Source: Basidiobolus meristosporus CBS 931.73 (Eukaryota; Basidiobolomycota; Basidiobolomycetes; Basidiobolales; Basidiobolaceae). From it: a stretch of DNA of 64,000 nucleotides. The position numbers and the translations under genes are program-made. Each line of letters begins with the position of its first letter. The first letter of the stretch is position 1. The DNA lies in contig MCFE01000266.1 of assembly GCA_002104905.1 (NCBI GenBank), forward strand, positions 1 through 64,000, in the 5' to 3' direction. Below the pieces are notes generated by a model. It saw only the letters and a list, made by a program, of their open reading frames with translations. It did no database searches and was not told the DNA's origin. Below are positions 21,230-33,524 of the stretch, one piece after another.

Positions 21230-24200
21230 CTAAAGTTGAGAGGGTTCTCCTGAATCTCTTATCTTGTGATACCAATATCTTGATGGTTCAGTATTGTCAG
21301 CAAGTTTTGCAAGCTTGAGTCTGTCCCTATGCACTAAGTCTTCCCAGATATTGCCTTGTTTGGCCACCAGTTGGTAAGTTGCAAATGGACATTCTCTGAT
21401 GATCTTGAATTGTCCTGTCCATTGTGGCTCAAACTTCTTCCGAGTGTTGTTTCTTAGCAATACAAGGTTCCCAACTGTCAATGCTTCTGGTGCTATAGTC
21501 TTATCAAATCTCTGCTTCATCTTTTCTGCACTTTGAGATACTTTGGTCTGTGCCTCTTGACATCTTTGTTCCAGTTGCTGGTGTCTACTTGGCTGACTGA
21601 GTTCATCTTCTAAGGTGTCTGTAAGCTTTGGTTGTGTGAGATCTCCTGGAATTCTTGGTTCACATCCATAAACTAAGTAAAATGGTGATTGCTGGGTGGT
21701 GTTGTGTACTCTGACTCTGCATGCAAAGAGTGCTTGGTCTATATACTCATCCCATCTACTGACAACTCCATTTGCATACTTGGTCAGCATTTTTCCAAAT
21801 AATCCATTAAACCGCTCAGTGACTCTATTAGTCCTGGGGTGATATGCCAGGTTTTCAAGTGTCTGATCTGCTGCATTTCCAGGTAAGCCTCTAATGTCTT
21901 TGCTATAAAGTTTGCACCTCTATCGGATAAGATCTCCACCGGGCATCCAAACTTCATCAGGATCTCATGGTAAATGAAACTTGCAACTTCTTGTTCACTG
22001 GCTATTGGTACAGCTTTAGCAACTGGCCATTTAGTGGCATGGTCAATAGCTACTAGGATCCAACGTTTACATTTCCTGGTAGTTGGCAGTCTTCCAATAA
22101 AGTAAATTCCCCATCTCTCAAATGGTCTTACAGGCTCCAAAGGGAAGAGTTTGGCAATTCTTTGTGGCTGGCCTTGATTGATTTGGCAGTTTGGGCATAT
22201 TTTCACTAGCTTCTCAATAACTTGTTTCATTCTGGGCCACCATGCTCTGGCTTTCACAAGGCTATAGGTTCCTTCAATCCCAAGATGTCCATATCCATTG
22301 TGTAGCTTATGTATTAAATCCAGGCGAGCAACATAAGGACAATAGGCAATAGGGCTTCCATCAACAATTTGGTAGAGTGTTTCATCCTGTACAACAAATT
22401 TGCTGGCTTCATCACGGATTATCTTCTTGATATCTTCATCCACCTCATTAGGAATGGCTTGGTCCTCCAAGTACTTTGGTAATAGGCTAGGCCAATCTGA
22501 TTCATGCACCAAGTTGAGTTGTGCAACTTGATCTAATCTTGATAAGGCATCAGCAACCGTGTTGTTTTTTCCTGGGCAGTAGACAATCTCCAGGTCAAAT
22601 TGCTGAATTTATTCACTCCATCTTGTCATTCTTCTAGAGAGTACCTTCTGAGTAAGTATATACTTGAGGGAGGCATGATCAGTCTTCACAGTGCATTTGA
22701 CTCCTTCAATATAGCATCTCCATGTCTTCAAACAGTGTATTATAGCAAGCATCTCCTTCTCATGGACTGGATAGTTTTGTTCTGCTGAGTTCAGTTTGTT
22801 GGATTCAAAGGCAACAGGGTAGTCCTTTCCCTTGTGTTCTTGGCTCAGCACTCCACCAATTGCATAATCTGAAGCATCTGTGCACAGAGTGAACTCTTTC
22901 CTGAAGTCTGGTATTCTTAGGCTTGGCAGCTTAGCAAGTTCATTCTTGAGCGTCTGAAATGCAGTCTCACAGGCTATGTCCCACTTGTAGGTATTGTCTT
23001 TCTTGAGGATATCAGTTAAAGGGGCTGCAATACTTGCAAAGGACTTGACAAATCTCCAATAATAGGAAACCATTCCAAGGAATGATCTGAGTTCTGATAT
23101 GCTATGGGGCTGCTTCAAATTCTTGATTACTTCCACCTTCTTTGGGTCTAAGGTTACTCCTGTGCTAGTCACTATGTGTCCCAGGTATTCGACGTGCTCC
23201 TTGAAGAATTCACACTTGGCTAGCTTGCCATATAGCTTGTTCTCTCTTTGTTTCTTCAAGACCATTTCAATGTGCACTACGTGATCCTCTTCTGTCTTGC
23301 TGTATATCAATATGTCATCCAGGTAGATTATCACAAACTTGTCTAAGTACTCCTGAAAGACAGTCTGCATCAGCATCATGAATGTTGCAGGGGCATTGGT
23401 GAGGCCAAAACTCATGACTAAGTACTTGTAATGTCCATATCTGGTCCTGAATGCTGTCTTGGGGATGTCTTCTGGCTTCACCCTAATCTGGTTGTATCCT
23501 GACATGAGGTCAATCTTGCTGAAAATAGTGGCTCCATTAAGTTGGTCTAAAAGCTCATCAATCCAAGGTATGGGGTACTTATTCTTGACGGTAACTGAGT
23601 TCAGGGCTCTGTAGTCAATGCACATCCTAAGTGTTCCATCCTTCTTTTTCACAAAAAGCACTGGAGCTCCCAAGGGTGACTTGCTGGGCCTGATATAGCC
23701 TTGCTCCAATAGCTGATCAATTTGTCTCTTCATTTCCTCCAATTCTAATGGACTCATTCTGTAAGGTGTCTTGCTCACTGGAGGGCTATCTCCTGTGTCA
23801 ATGGCATGATCCACGTCTCTGACTGGTGGTAGGCTTACAAGCTCATCTGGAAACACGTCTAAATATTTCTTCAAGAGAGTCTGGACCTGCTGGGGTGCTG
23901 GGGTAGAGGAATCCTCCTGTAATACCGCCATGAGGAACATCTCGGTACCTTTTCTAAGTGCTCTACAGAACTGGGTCTTGCTAAGTTCACTTGTCTCACA
24001 CACACTGGAATTGACCAAGTTGAAATCCAGCCTGGCAGGTAATAGCTCATAGGTCTTGTTGTCTTTTTGGATCTGAGTAGCATGGGTTCTCCAGTTGATT
24101 GATGGATTACGACAAAATAGCCAGGTTTTTCCAAGTACAAGGTCAAACTTGCAGTTCCCAAATATATAAGCCTGTAGGTCTTCTTCATAGTCATTGATCT

Positions 24201-25363
24201 TCATTCTTACTGGCTGGGTAATACGGTTGATTATGTGGGAGTTCCCATCAGCTGTGGAGACTGAAGTTGATTTGGTAGGTTCCAAGTTGATTCCAGCTTT
24301 CAAAGCAAATTGCTCTGACATGTACTCATGCAATGCTCCTGAGTCAATCATGATCTTGGCAGGTACTCCATTGATTACTCCATTCAAGTACAATAACTTC
24401 CCTGAGTTTGAGGTCATTTGGGACAAGTACTCTTCTGTCATATGGAAGGTGAGTTCCAAGTCTTCTTCAAGCTCATCTTCCACATTACTGTGTTCATGGG
24501 ACTCAATATGGTTGAAGGTTCTTGTTGGCTGGTGTCCATTTCTTCTCTGAGGGCAGTACTTTGCAATATGTCCCTGCTGGTGGCAATTGAAGCAAAGTCC
24601 TCTCTTCTTGCATTCTTCTGAGGAGGGATTCTTCTGCATAGCGTCTATTTCCATTGGTACTGCTTCTGATTGTCTTCTTTCATAATGATTATAGCCTTTC
24701 TGATTAGTCACTGTAGGCTTCCCAACTCCAAACATAGCTGAGTCATAGTCAATGGCAATCTTGATGGCTTCTTCAATAGTCTGAGGTCTTTGGTAATTGA
24801 CTTCCTTGCAAGTTCTTTCTTTCAACCCATCAATAAAGTATTCAACTTGATCCAAGGGGTCCATTCTTTCAATTTGTCCAAGTAGACATCTGTACTCATA
24901 GATGTATTCTTGCACCATTCCTTTCTGTCTGAGTGTCTTTAACTTCCTTCTTAGTAGTGTCTGCTGGTGTGGAGGTTCAAAAGCATCCTGAATTTCCGAC
25001 ACAAACTCATCCCAGGTAGAGATTGTAGAGCATCCCATCATAGTAGGCTGACCTGATCTTGTTGTGGTACCACTGTAAAGCTGCATCTGCCAGGTAAGAA
25101 GCTGCATAATGCAACTTGCTCTCTGGAGCAATTCCTTTAGCTTTAAAAGCTTCTTCAATCTGAAAGAGCCAAGTTCCCAGGTTTTCATTGACTCTGCCAT
25201 GGTACCAGTTGACCTTCACACTAAAGTTGCTCTTGACAGGGCTTTGCTGGCTCTGAGCCATGGTAGTCATTCCTTGTTGCTGTTGGCTGAGGATCTGGAG
25301 TAGCTGTTGCTGTTGGGCCAGGATTTGCTGCATGGCATTCTTCCATTCTTGATTGTCCGACAT
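21230..25363 (-). pseudogene. Gypsy E2 gag-pol, frameshifted
   Basis: This is full length compared with E1, with gag start MSDNQEW at 25363. Three lesions break the frame. One extra base lies at about 25049 in gag. A TAC to TAA stop at 22609-22611 lies between RNase H and integrase. One missing base lies at about 21848 in the integrase core, before the catalytic Glu. Otherwise the zinc knuckle ([14 protein letters not shown]), the protease IDSGA, the RT YLDD and the RNase H motif [11 protein letters not shown] are intact. The protein pieces are 95% or more like E1 by eye. It is non-functional but recently so. Confidence 0.92.
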
Positions 25364-25421
25364 CTTGAGGGTGGTTTCTTCTTTCTTCAGGAGGGAGGTT
25401 TCTGGTTATTGCTGCTACCAA

Positions 25422-25789
25422 TGTTACAAGTCTTGGTATAAGAGTTGTAGAGGAATAGGGAGTTTAGCTAGTATTGTATTCACTAAAACTTGAACTGATT
25501 TTTATTGAGGTTCCAGCAGCTCCTTATATACATTTTGCCAGATCAATTGCTGACTAATTGTATTTCCTAATGTAGGTTGTGGCTGATGACTCATTTGATT
25601 GCATCATCATCACCCAATAAGATCCTACTTAATATATCTATTTCTGTCTGATAAGGATCTGCTGATTCATTTGCTGACTAATGCTACTGATTTCATAGAT
25701 AATACTGATATACTGATAACCTAAACATATACTAATTGATTTGACTAAAAACTGATCTAACTTAAACATTCAAGCGGCAGATCATAACA
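25422..25789 (-). repeat. Central shared LTR of the Gypsy tandem
   Basis: The LTR is 368 bp. It has AATATATC and CCTAAACATATACTAA, which match the E1 LTR rather than the two outer LTRs of this tandem. It serves as 5' LTR of E2 and 3' LTR of E3. Confidence 0.95.
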
Positions 25790-25799
25790 TTCTCCCCTA

Positions 25800-28700
25800 C
25801 TAAAGTTGAGAGGGTTCTCCTGAATCTCTTTTCTTGTGATACCAATATCTTGATGGTTCAGTATTATCAGCAAGTCTTGCAAGCTTGAGTCTGTCCCTAT
25901 GCACTAAGTCTTCCCGGATATTGCCTTGTTTGTCCACCAGTTGGTAAGTTGCAAATGGACATTCTCTGATGATCTTGAATGGTCCTGTCCATTGTGGCTC
26001 AAACTTCTTCCGAGTGTTGTTTCTTAGCAATACAAAGTTCCCAACTGTCAATGCTTCTGGTGCTATAGTCTTATCAAATCTCTGCTTCATCTTTTCTGCA
26101 CTTTGAGATACTTTGGTCTGTGCCTCTTGACGTCTTTGTTCCAGTTGCTGGTGTCTACTTGGCTGACTGAGTTCATCTTCTAAGGTGTCTGTAAGCTTTG
26201 GTTGTGTGAGATCTCCTGGAATCCTTGGTTCACATCCATAAACTAAGTAAAATGGTGATTGCTGGGTGGTGTTGTGTACTCTGACTCTGCATGCAAAGAG
26301 TGCTTGGTCTATATACTCATCCCATCTACTGACAACTCCATTTGCATACTTGGTCAGCATTTTTCCAAATAATCCATTAAACCGCTCAGTGACTCCATTA
26401 GTTCTGGGGTGATATGCCGAGGTTTTCAAGTGTCTGATCTGCTGCATTTCCAGGTAAGCCTCTAATGTCTTTGCCATAAAGTTTGCACCTCTATCGGATA
26501 AGATCTCCACAGGGCATCCAAACTTCATCAGGATCTCATGGTAAATGAAACTTGCAACTTCTTGTTCACTGGCTATTGGTACAGCTTTAGCAACTGGCCA
26601 TTTAGTGGCATGGTCAATTGCTACTAGGATCCAACGGTTGCATTTCCTGGTAGTTGGCAGTCTTCCAATAAAGTCAATTCCCCATCTCTCAAATGGTCTT
26701 ACAGGCTCCAAAGGGAAGAGTTCGGCAATTCTTTGTGGCTGGCCTTGATTGATTTGGCAGTTTGGGCATGTTTTTACTAGCTTCTCAATGTCTTGTTTCA
26801 TTCTGGGCCACCATGCTCTGGCTTTTACAAGGCTATAGGTTCCTTCAATCCCAAGATGTCCATATCCATTGTGTAGCTTATGTATTAAATCCAGGCGAGC
26901 AACATAAGGACAATAGGCAATAGGGCTTCCATCAACAATTCGGTAGAGTGTTTCATTCTGTACAACAAATTTGCTGGCCTCATCACGGATTATCTTCTTG
27001 ATATCTTCATCCACCTCATTAGGAATGGCTTGGTCCTCCAAGTACTTTGGTAATAGGCTAGGCCAATCTGATTCATGCACCAAGTTGAGTTGTGCAACTT
27101 GATCTAATCTTGATAAGGCATCAGCAACCGTGTTGTTTTTTCCAGGACAGTAGACAATCTCCAGGTCAAATTGCTGAATGTATTCACTCCATCTTGTCAT
27201 TCTTCTAGAGAGTACCTTCTGAGTAAATATATACTTGAGGGAGGCATGATCAGTCTTCACAGTGCATTTGACTCCTTCAATATAGCATCTCCATGTCTTC
27301 AAACAGTGTATTATAGCAAGCATCTCCTTCTCATGAACTGGATAGTTTTGTTCTGCTGAGTTCAGTTTCTTGGATTCAAAGGCAACAGGGTAGTCCTTTC
27401 CCTTGTGTTCTTGGCTCAGCACTCCACCAATTGCATAATCTGAAGCATCTGTGCACAGAGTGAACTCTTTTCTGAAGTCTGGTATTCTTAAGCTTGGCAG
27501 CTTAGCAAGTTCATTCTTAGTGTCTGGAAGGCAGTCTCACAAGCTATGTCCCACTTGTAGGTATTGTCTTTCTTGAGGATATCAGTTAAAGGGGCTGCAA
27601 TACTTGCAAAGACTTGACAAATCTCCGATAATAGGAAACCATTCCAAGGAATGATCTGAGTTCTGATATGCTATGGGGCTGCTTCAAATTCTTGATTACT
27701 TCCACCTTCTTGGGTCTAAGGTTACTCCTGTGCTAGTCACTATGTGTCCCAGGTATTCACGTGTTCCTTGAAGAATTCACACTTGGCTAGCTTGCCATAT
27801 AGCTTGTTCTCTCTTAGTTTCTTCAAGACCTTTTCAATGTGCACCATGTGATCCTTTTCTGTCTTGCTGTATATCAATATGTCATCCAGGTAGATTATCA
27901 CAAACTTGTCTAAGTACTCCTGAAAGACAGTCTGCATCAGCGTCATGAATGTTGCAGGGGCATTAGTGAGGCCAAAACTCATGACTAAGTACTTGTAATG
28001 TCCATATCTGGTCCTGAATGCTGTCTTAGGGATATCTTCTGGTTTCACCCTAATCTGGTTGTATCCTGACATGAGGTCAATCTTGCTGAAAATAGTGGCT
28101 CCATTAAGTTGGTCCAAAAGCTCATCAATCCGAGGTATGGGGTACTTATTCTTGACGGTAACTGAGTTCAGGGCTCTGTAGTCAATGCACATCCTAAGTG
28201 TTCCATCCTTCTTTTTCACAAAAAGCACTGGTGCTCCCCAAGGGTGACTTGCTGGGCCTGATGTATCCTTGCTCCAATAGCTGATCAATTTGTCTCTTCA
28301 TTTCCTCCAATTCCAATGGACTCATTCTGTAAGGTGTCTTGCTCACTGGAGGGCTATCTCCTGTGTCAATGGCATGATCCACGTCTCTGACTGGTGGTAG
28401 GCTTACAAGCTCATCTGGAAACACGTCTGAATATTTCTTCAAGAGAGTCTGGACCTGCTGGGGTGCTGGGGTAGAGGAATCCTCCTGTAATACCGCCATG
28501 AGGAACATCTGGGTACCTTTTCTAAGTGCTCTACAGAACTGGGTCTTGCTAAGTTCACTTGTCTCACACACACTGGAATTGACCAAGTTGAAATCCAGCC
28601 TGGCAGGTAATAGCTCATAGGTCTTGTTGTCTTTTTGGATCTGAGTAGCATGGGTTCTCCAGTTGATTGATGGATTACGACAAAATAGCCAGGTTTTTCC

Positions 28701-29930
28701 AAGTACAAGGTCAAACTTGCAGTTCCCAAATATATAAGCCTGTAGGTCTTCTTCATAGTCATTGATCTTCATTCTTACTGGCTGGGTAATATGGTTGATT
28801 ATGTGGGAGTTCCCATCAGCTGTGGAGACTGAAGTTGATTTGGTAGGTTCCAAGTTGATTCCAGCTTTCAAAGCAAATTGCTCTGACATGTACTCATGCA
28901 ATGCTCCTGAGTCAATCATGATCTTGGCAGGTACTCCATTGATTACTCCATTCAAGTACAATAACTTCCCTGAGTTTGAGGTCATTTGGGACAAGTACTC
29001 TTCTGTTATATGGAAGGTGAGTTCCAAGTCTTCTTCAAGCTCATCTTCCACATTACTGTGTTCATGGGACTCAATATGGTTGAAGGTTCTTGTTGGCTGG
29101 TGTCCATTTCTTCTCTCAGGGCAGTTCTTTGCAATATGTCCCTGCTGGTGGCAATTGAAGCAAAGTCCTCTCTTCTTGCATTCTTCTGAGGAGGGATTCT
29201 TCTGCATAGCGTCTATTTCCATTGGTACTGCTTCTGATTGTCTTCTTTCATAATGATTATAGCCTTTCTGATTAGTCACTGTAGGCTTCCCAACTCCAAA
29301 CATAGCTGAGTCATAGTCAATGGCAATCTTGATGGCTTCTTCAATAGTCTGAGGTCTTTGATAATTCACTTCCAGACAAGTTCTTTCTTTCAACCCATCA
29401 ATAAAGTATTCAACTTGATCCAGGGGGTCCATTCTTTCAATTTGTCCAAGCAGACATCTGTACTCATAAATGTATTCTTGCACCATTCCTTTCTGTCTGA
29501 GTGTCTTTAACTTCCTTCTTAGTAGTGTCTGCTGGTGTGGAGGTTTAAAAGCATCCTGAATTTCTGACACAAACTCATCCCAGGTAGAGATTGTAGAGCA
29601 TCCCATCATAGTAGCTGACCTGATCTTGTTGTGGTACCACTGTAAAGCTGCATCTGCCAGGTAAGAAGCTGCATAATGCAACTTGCTCTCAGGAGCAATT
29701 CCTTTAGCTTTAAAAGCTTCTTCAATCTGAAAGAGCCAAGTTCCCAGGTTTTCATTGACTCTGCCATGGTACCAGTTGACCTTCACACTATAGTTGCTCT
29801 TGACAGGGCTTTGCTGGCTCTGAGCCATGGTAGTCATTCCTTGTTGCTGTTGGCTGAGGATCTGGAGTAGCTGTTGCTGTTGGGCCAGGATTTGCTGCAT
29901 GGCATTCTTCTATTCTTGATTGTCCGACAT
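25800..29930 (-). pseudogene. Gypsy E3 gag-pol with codon-7 stop and clustered indels
   Basis: Codon 7 (TGG in E1 and E2) is TAG at 29910-29912; the same stop occurs in E4. The frame is then open from a downstream Met to about 28240, where one extra base shifts it at the entry to RT. Four single-base deletions follow between about 27515 and 27760 (near 27518, 27610, 27712 and 27757), mostly in short homopolymers. From 27422 to 25800 the RNase H-integrase frame is open again, with D, D and E present and [13 protein letters not shown] intact. Every catalytic motif I checked is present, so the damage is limited to these indels and the early stop. Confidence 0.92.
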
Positions 29931-29988
29931 CTTGAGGGTGGTTTCTTCTTTCTTCAGGAGGGAGGTTTCTGGTTATTGCTGCTACCAA

Positions 29989-30357
29989 TGTTACAAGTCT
30001 TGGTATAAGAGTTGTAGAGGAATAGGGAGTTTAGCTAGTATTGTATTTACTAAAACTTGAACTGATTTTCATTGAAGTTCCAGCAGCTCCTTATATACAT
30101 TTTGCCAGATCAATTGCTGACTAATTGTATTTCCTAATGTAGGTTGTGGCTGATGACTCATTTGATTGCATCATCATCACCCAATAAGATCCTACTTAAT
30201 ACATCTATTTCTGTCTGATAAGGATCTGCTGATTCATTTGCTGACTAATGCTACTGATTTCATAGACAATACTGATATACTGATAACCTAAAACATATAC
30301 TAGTTGATTTGACTAAAAACTGATCTAACTTAAACATTCAAGCGGCAGATCATAACA
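29989..30357 (-). repeat. Right LTR of the Gypsy tandem
   Basis: The LTR is 369 bp, with AATACATC and CCTAAAACATATACTAG as in the left LTR and private changes near 30045-30070. Confidence 0.95.
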
Positions 30358-31750
30358 ATACTACACTTTCTCCTAGATAATTCTGCTCTGACACATCTGT
30401 TTTGGCCTGCTTGTCCCTTGCTGACACTCTCATGGCAACTTAATGTTACTATCCTCCTTGCTTTGAGCTCTTAACCATGGTGGTGATGGACTCCTGTAAA
30501 ATCCGCTGGTTCTTACCACTGCCAGGTCCTTCACTGCTAATTTGACCTGGTGTTTCTTGAGTAGTACTACACCTTTTCCTTGATTAATGTTGCGCTGGTG
30601 CATCTGAATCTGCCTACTTGTCCCTTATTTACACTCTTCCAGCTGCCTGACATCTCTTTGACACTTGTCTGGAGCTTTTGGCCCTGCTTATAATGGCTCT
30701 TGAGGAAGCCACTGGTTTTTAGCCTTTGCACCCTTGTTCTTCTGCCTTCAATAGTCTTTGCTATTTTTGAGAAACTTTCTTAGCATATCAATGCTGGCCC
30801 AAAAACCTTTTGCTTGTTTGAATCCGGGATTAGGCTCATGGAGCAAGTCTAGCACATTTTACTTGGCTTTCAGTTCCTGATGGTCCCATGGTATCCTGGC
30901 CTTAAGGTGATGGCATGCTAGACCTCTAGCAGCCTCTTAAATAGTAGCCCACTCTTCATCATTGCATTCAAAAGCTTCATGGATCATCAATGTCTTTTGA
31001 TTTTTAGGCTCTAATATAAACACTTCATTTTTGCCTTCCCATGCTGTGATAGGTTTTCAATGGGCTTTATCTTTGGGCACTGTTGTTTTGCTTCAATGAC
31101 TGTACAGTGTTCCTCTGCTGCTACATCAGGAAATGGCTCAATTCTTGGCTGTGACATCAAGCTACTTGGGCTCCCTCTTAGCAGCAATGATCCGACCTTC
31201 TCTACCAGGAAGTTGATTGATCTACACCTTTTATCCACTCACCTTGATTCTGGACTGTTTCCTGACTTCTCAGGGTCATTGCATCTATCCTGTCTGCCAC
31301 AGCGCCAAATTGCCTCATTACTGCTCTGGTATGAGCTAACAACATGATTGCTAATATATGTGGTAGTGTAGTGATATTATGATAGTCACTCTCTGGTCTT
31401 TAGCTGAAGGTACTGTTTTTGCTACGTTCTCATCTGCCTCAGAAGTATGATCAGCTTGCAGCTCCACAGAGATTCCCATTTGCCTACTTGACTGAGAGCT
31501 GGAGAAGTCCTCCTTATTCCCTTGAGTGGGCACACTGTCCACAGGGCCTTTTGTGGTTGAAGCCCTGCTTGTTGCACTGAATGTCAAAGCAAGCTGTTGT
31601 CTAACTATTCTTCTGCTGCTGTTGGCAGTGGGGCTTGGTTGGGAACCACATAACTTTACTTTTTTTTTGACGGCATGTGTATGAAAGTGAGTCAAACCAA
31701 GGGGGAAATAGTGTTGCATATATGTTTATATGTGGTGTCACAACTACATT
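30358..31750 (-). pseudogene. Partner gene of the CACTA-like element, N-terminal and middle part
   Basis: The best stretches on the minus strand are 31351-31719 (QPSPTANSSRRIVRQQLALT, then an S/Q/E-rich run to VPSAKDQRVTIII) and 31011-31238 (PFPDVAAEEHCTVIEAKQQCPKIKP). Both have counterparts in copy L (2140-2960). The region 30358-30800 matches copy L 7560-7900. It is divergent from the transposase that starts near 31800, with a short spacer between. No domain is recognised. Conservation across two independent copies is the main reason to call it a gene. It is broken by stops and by the Gypsy tandem. Confidence 0.5.
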
Positions 31751-31899
31751 TAAAATGCTTACTATGGCAGGTCATCACTGTATTGTACATTCATGTAGGT
31801 GCAATGTCTCTGATACAAGACTGTCTTAAATTCACATGAGTATTGATAAAAAAGTGATGTAATAGTGTCATATTGTTAAGCGCCAAACTGTTTGCCCTA

Positions 31900-33155
31900 T
31901 GGACAAGACTACTTTGATTTAACAATATAGGAGAAGAGAAAGGAGACCATGCAACTATTGTGGCAAGCCTCTTAGCCATGAAGCACACAGACAACACAGG
32001 GAGTACAACAAGGATCACGGCTAGTGTTCTGCCACACAAGTCATATGTGACCATGAACCAGTCACTACTGTGCTAACAATATCTTGCCAGCCACTGATAC
32101 TTCTACAGTGGCATCTGGCCATACTGGTCACCTTGCACACACTGAGTCAGGAGAGTTTGCAATACCTTTAGGCTCACCTCAGCCCTCTGATTATGGCATG
32201 CAGAGTGATAACTCTGAAGAAGCAGGCTCATTGACTAATTGTGAGCCTATCTTCCCTAACAACATTACCCTGTATGAGCCTGGTAAGATCCCATTATGCA
32301 ATGAGACAACTCCTGTGGAAAAAAATGCCAAGGATACTTTATGGAATCATGTGGTTCCAGTAATCCATCTACTAGTGAATGATGTGATGTTGTGGCTAGA
32401 GAAGTGGCACATTCCCACTAATATCAGCAATGGGTGCTTAGAGGATTTGCTACTAATTCTTGCTAAAATCCTTATGGGATGCAACTGACCATGTGTATGG
32501 TATAAATACAAATTATCATTCAGCTGGCAACATAAGAATCCAAGACTGACCCAATACAAGCATATGTTTAAAGTTGTATGGTGTTCACATAAGACAATGC
32601 CACCATTGCATGATGTTCAATTTGTCAGGAATCCCCACAATTGGCAGAAAACATTGTTTATACTCTGGATATGTTCCAGTAATATGCTGTGTAAAGAAGT
32701 CCATGCAATCCAACAAATATTATGAAGCTATAAAGTACTGCACTGAATATCAGTCAAGCGCGAACATATTTGATGGCAAATGTCACAAGCAGCTGCAAAG
32801 CAAGGGTTACTTTGAAGGTATACAAGAACATGACTTTGCCTTGGCACTTGATAGATTCTCATTAAACAAGTACTGCACCAGCAACTCCTGCAGGCCACTG
32901 ATTCTCATCAGCCTGAATCTGCTACCTATCTTATGGTATCAGGGCCAGAATCTGATGGTAGTCTCACCAGTATCTGGGCCCAAATCACCGTCCAACCAAG
33001 ATATCTACCTGTATCCATTGTGGGATGAACTTTATATGCTTTTTAGCCAAATAACAATATATAACCCTTGTGTACAAGAGCATATAATTATCTGCATTGG
33101 AGATACCCCTGCCATCAGCAAGGTAGCCTGCTTTTCTGGGCACAATGAAAAGTAT
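31900..33155 (+). pseudogene. Tnp2-like CACTA transposase, N-terminal and central part, split by Copia copy 2
   Basis: The first block (about 31930-32060) gives RREKRPCNYCGKPLSHEAHR, a short Cys/His motif. An acidic stretch follows (32084-32488). From 32574 the frame is open to the Copia insertion and shows Tnp2 (Transposase_21-type) landmarks in order: CHHCMMFNLSGIP with a Cys pair, HCLYSGYVPV, EAIKYC, DFALALD, PLILISLNLLP, VSPVSGPKSPS, LYPLWDEL and IIICIGDTPAISKVACFSGH. The gene resumes at 42139 after the 5-bp duplication AGTAT. In known elements this protein cuts and joins transposon ends. Stops and the lack of a continuous frame make it a pseudogene, but it is the best preserved Tnp2 core here. 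Confidence 0.75.
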
Positions 33156-33524
33156 TGTTACAATTTAAGAAGTGATTTGGATATAAAGAACTTATCAAGA
33201 AATAGTGTTAGTAGTTGAACTGTTGTCAATTAATAAAGAGGCTCAGTATTTATACCTTTGTAGAAGTAATACAGCTGCAACACTAAGTAAGCAGAGTTTC
33301 ACAATATTCAGGAGCATTCTGTAACAGTTCCAGAGCTAGTGCATAATAGTTAGTATTGGTGCTAATTTGATCCTGACTGTAGGGGAATAATCATAAGATC
33401 ATAGATCTGAAGTAAGTGGCAAAGTTAGAGCTGTAAATTAGTCCCATAGTGACCAAGACTAATCCAGAATTGTTAAGTAAATTTTTAGCTGCAGAATGAT
33501 ACCAAATAGTCCAATATTTCAACA
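33156..33524 (-). repeat. Copia copy 2 LTR (3' LTR in element orientation)
   Basis: The LTR is 369 bp, from TGTTACAATTTAAG to CAATATTTCAACA, followed by a polypurine-tract complement (CTCCCCTGCAAC). Confidence 0.93.

Larger units (their letters stand above)
20851..30357 (-). mobile_element. Tandem pair of Gypsy elements (E2, E3) sharing one LTR
   Basis: Three LTRs (20851-21219, 25422-25789, 29989-30357) bracket two full internal regions, all in minus orientation, over 9.5 kb. No sequence separates the central LTR from either internal region, so the two units share it. The outer flanks are GTAC and ATAC and the partner gene resumes across them, which points to one insertion event. The outer LTRs share variants that the central LTR lacks. 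Both internal regions are family members of E1 but carry frameshifts and stops. Confidence 0.95.

Noticed and set aside
31060-31347. Plus-strand 95-codon frame as a host gene
   Set aside because: It is antisense to the conserved partner-gene reading of the CACTA-like element and has no counterpart frame in copy L.
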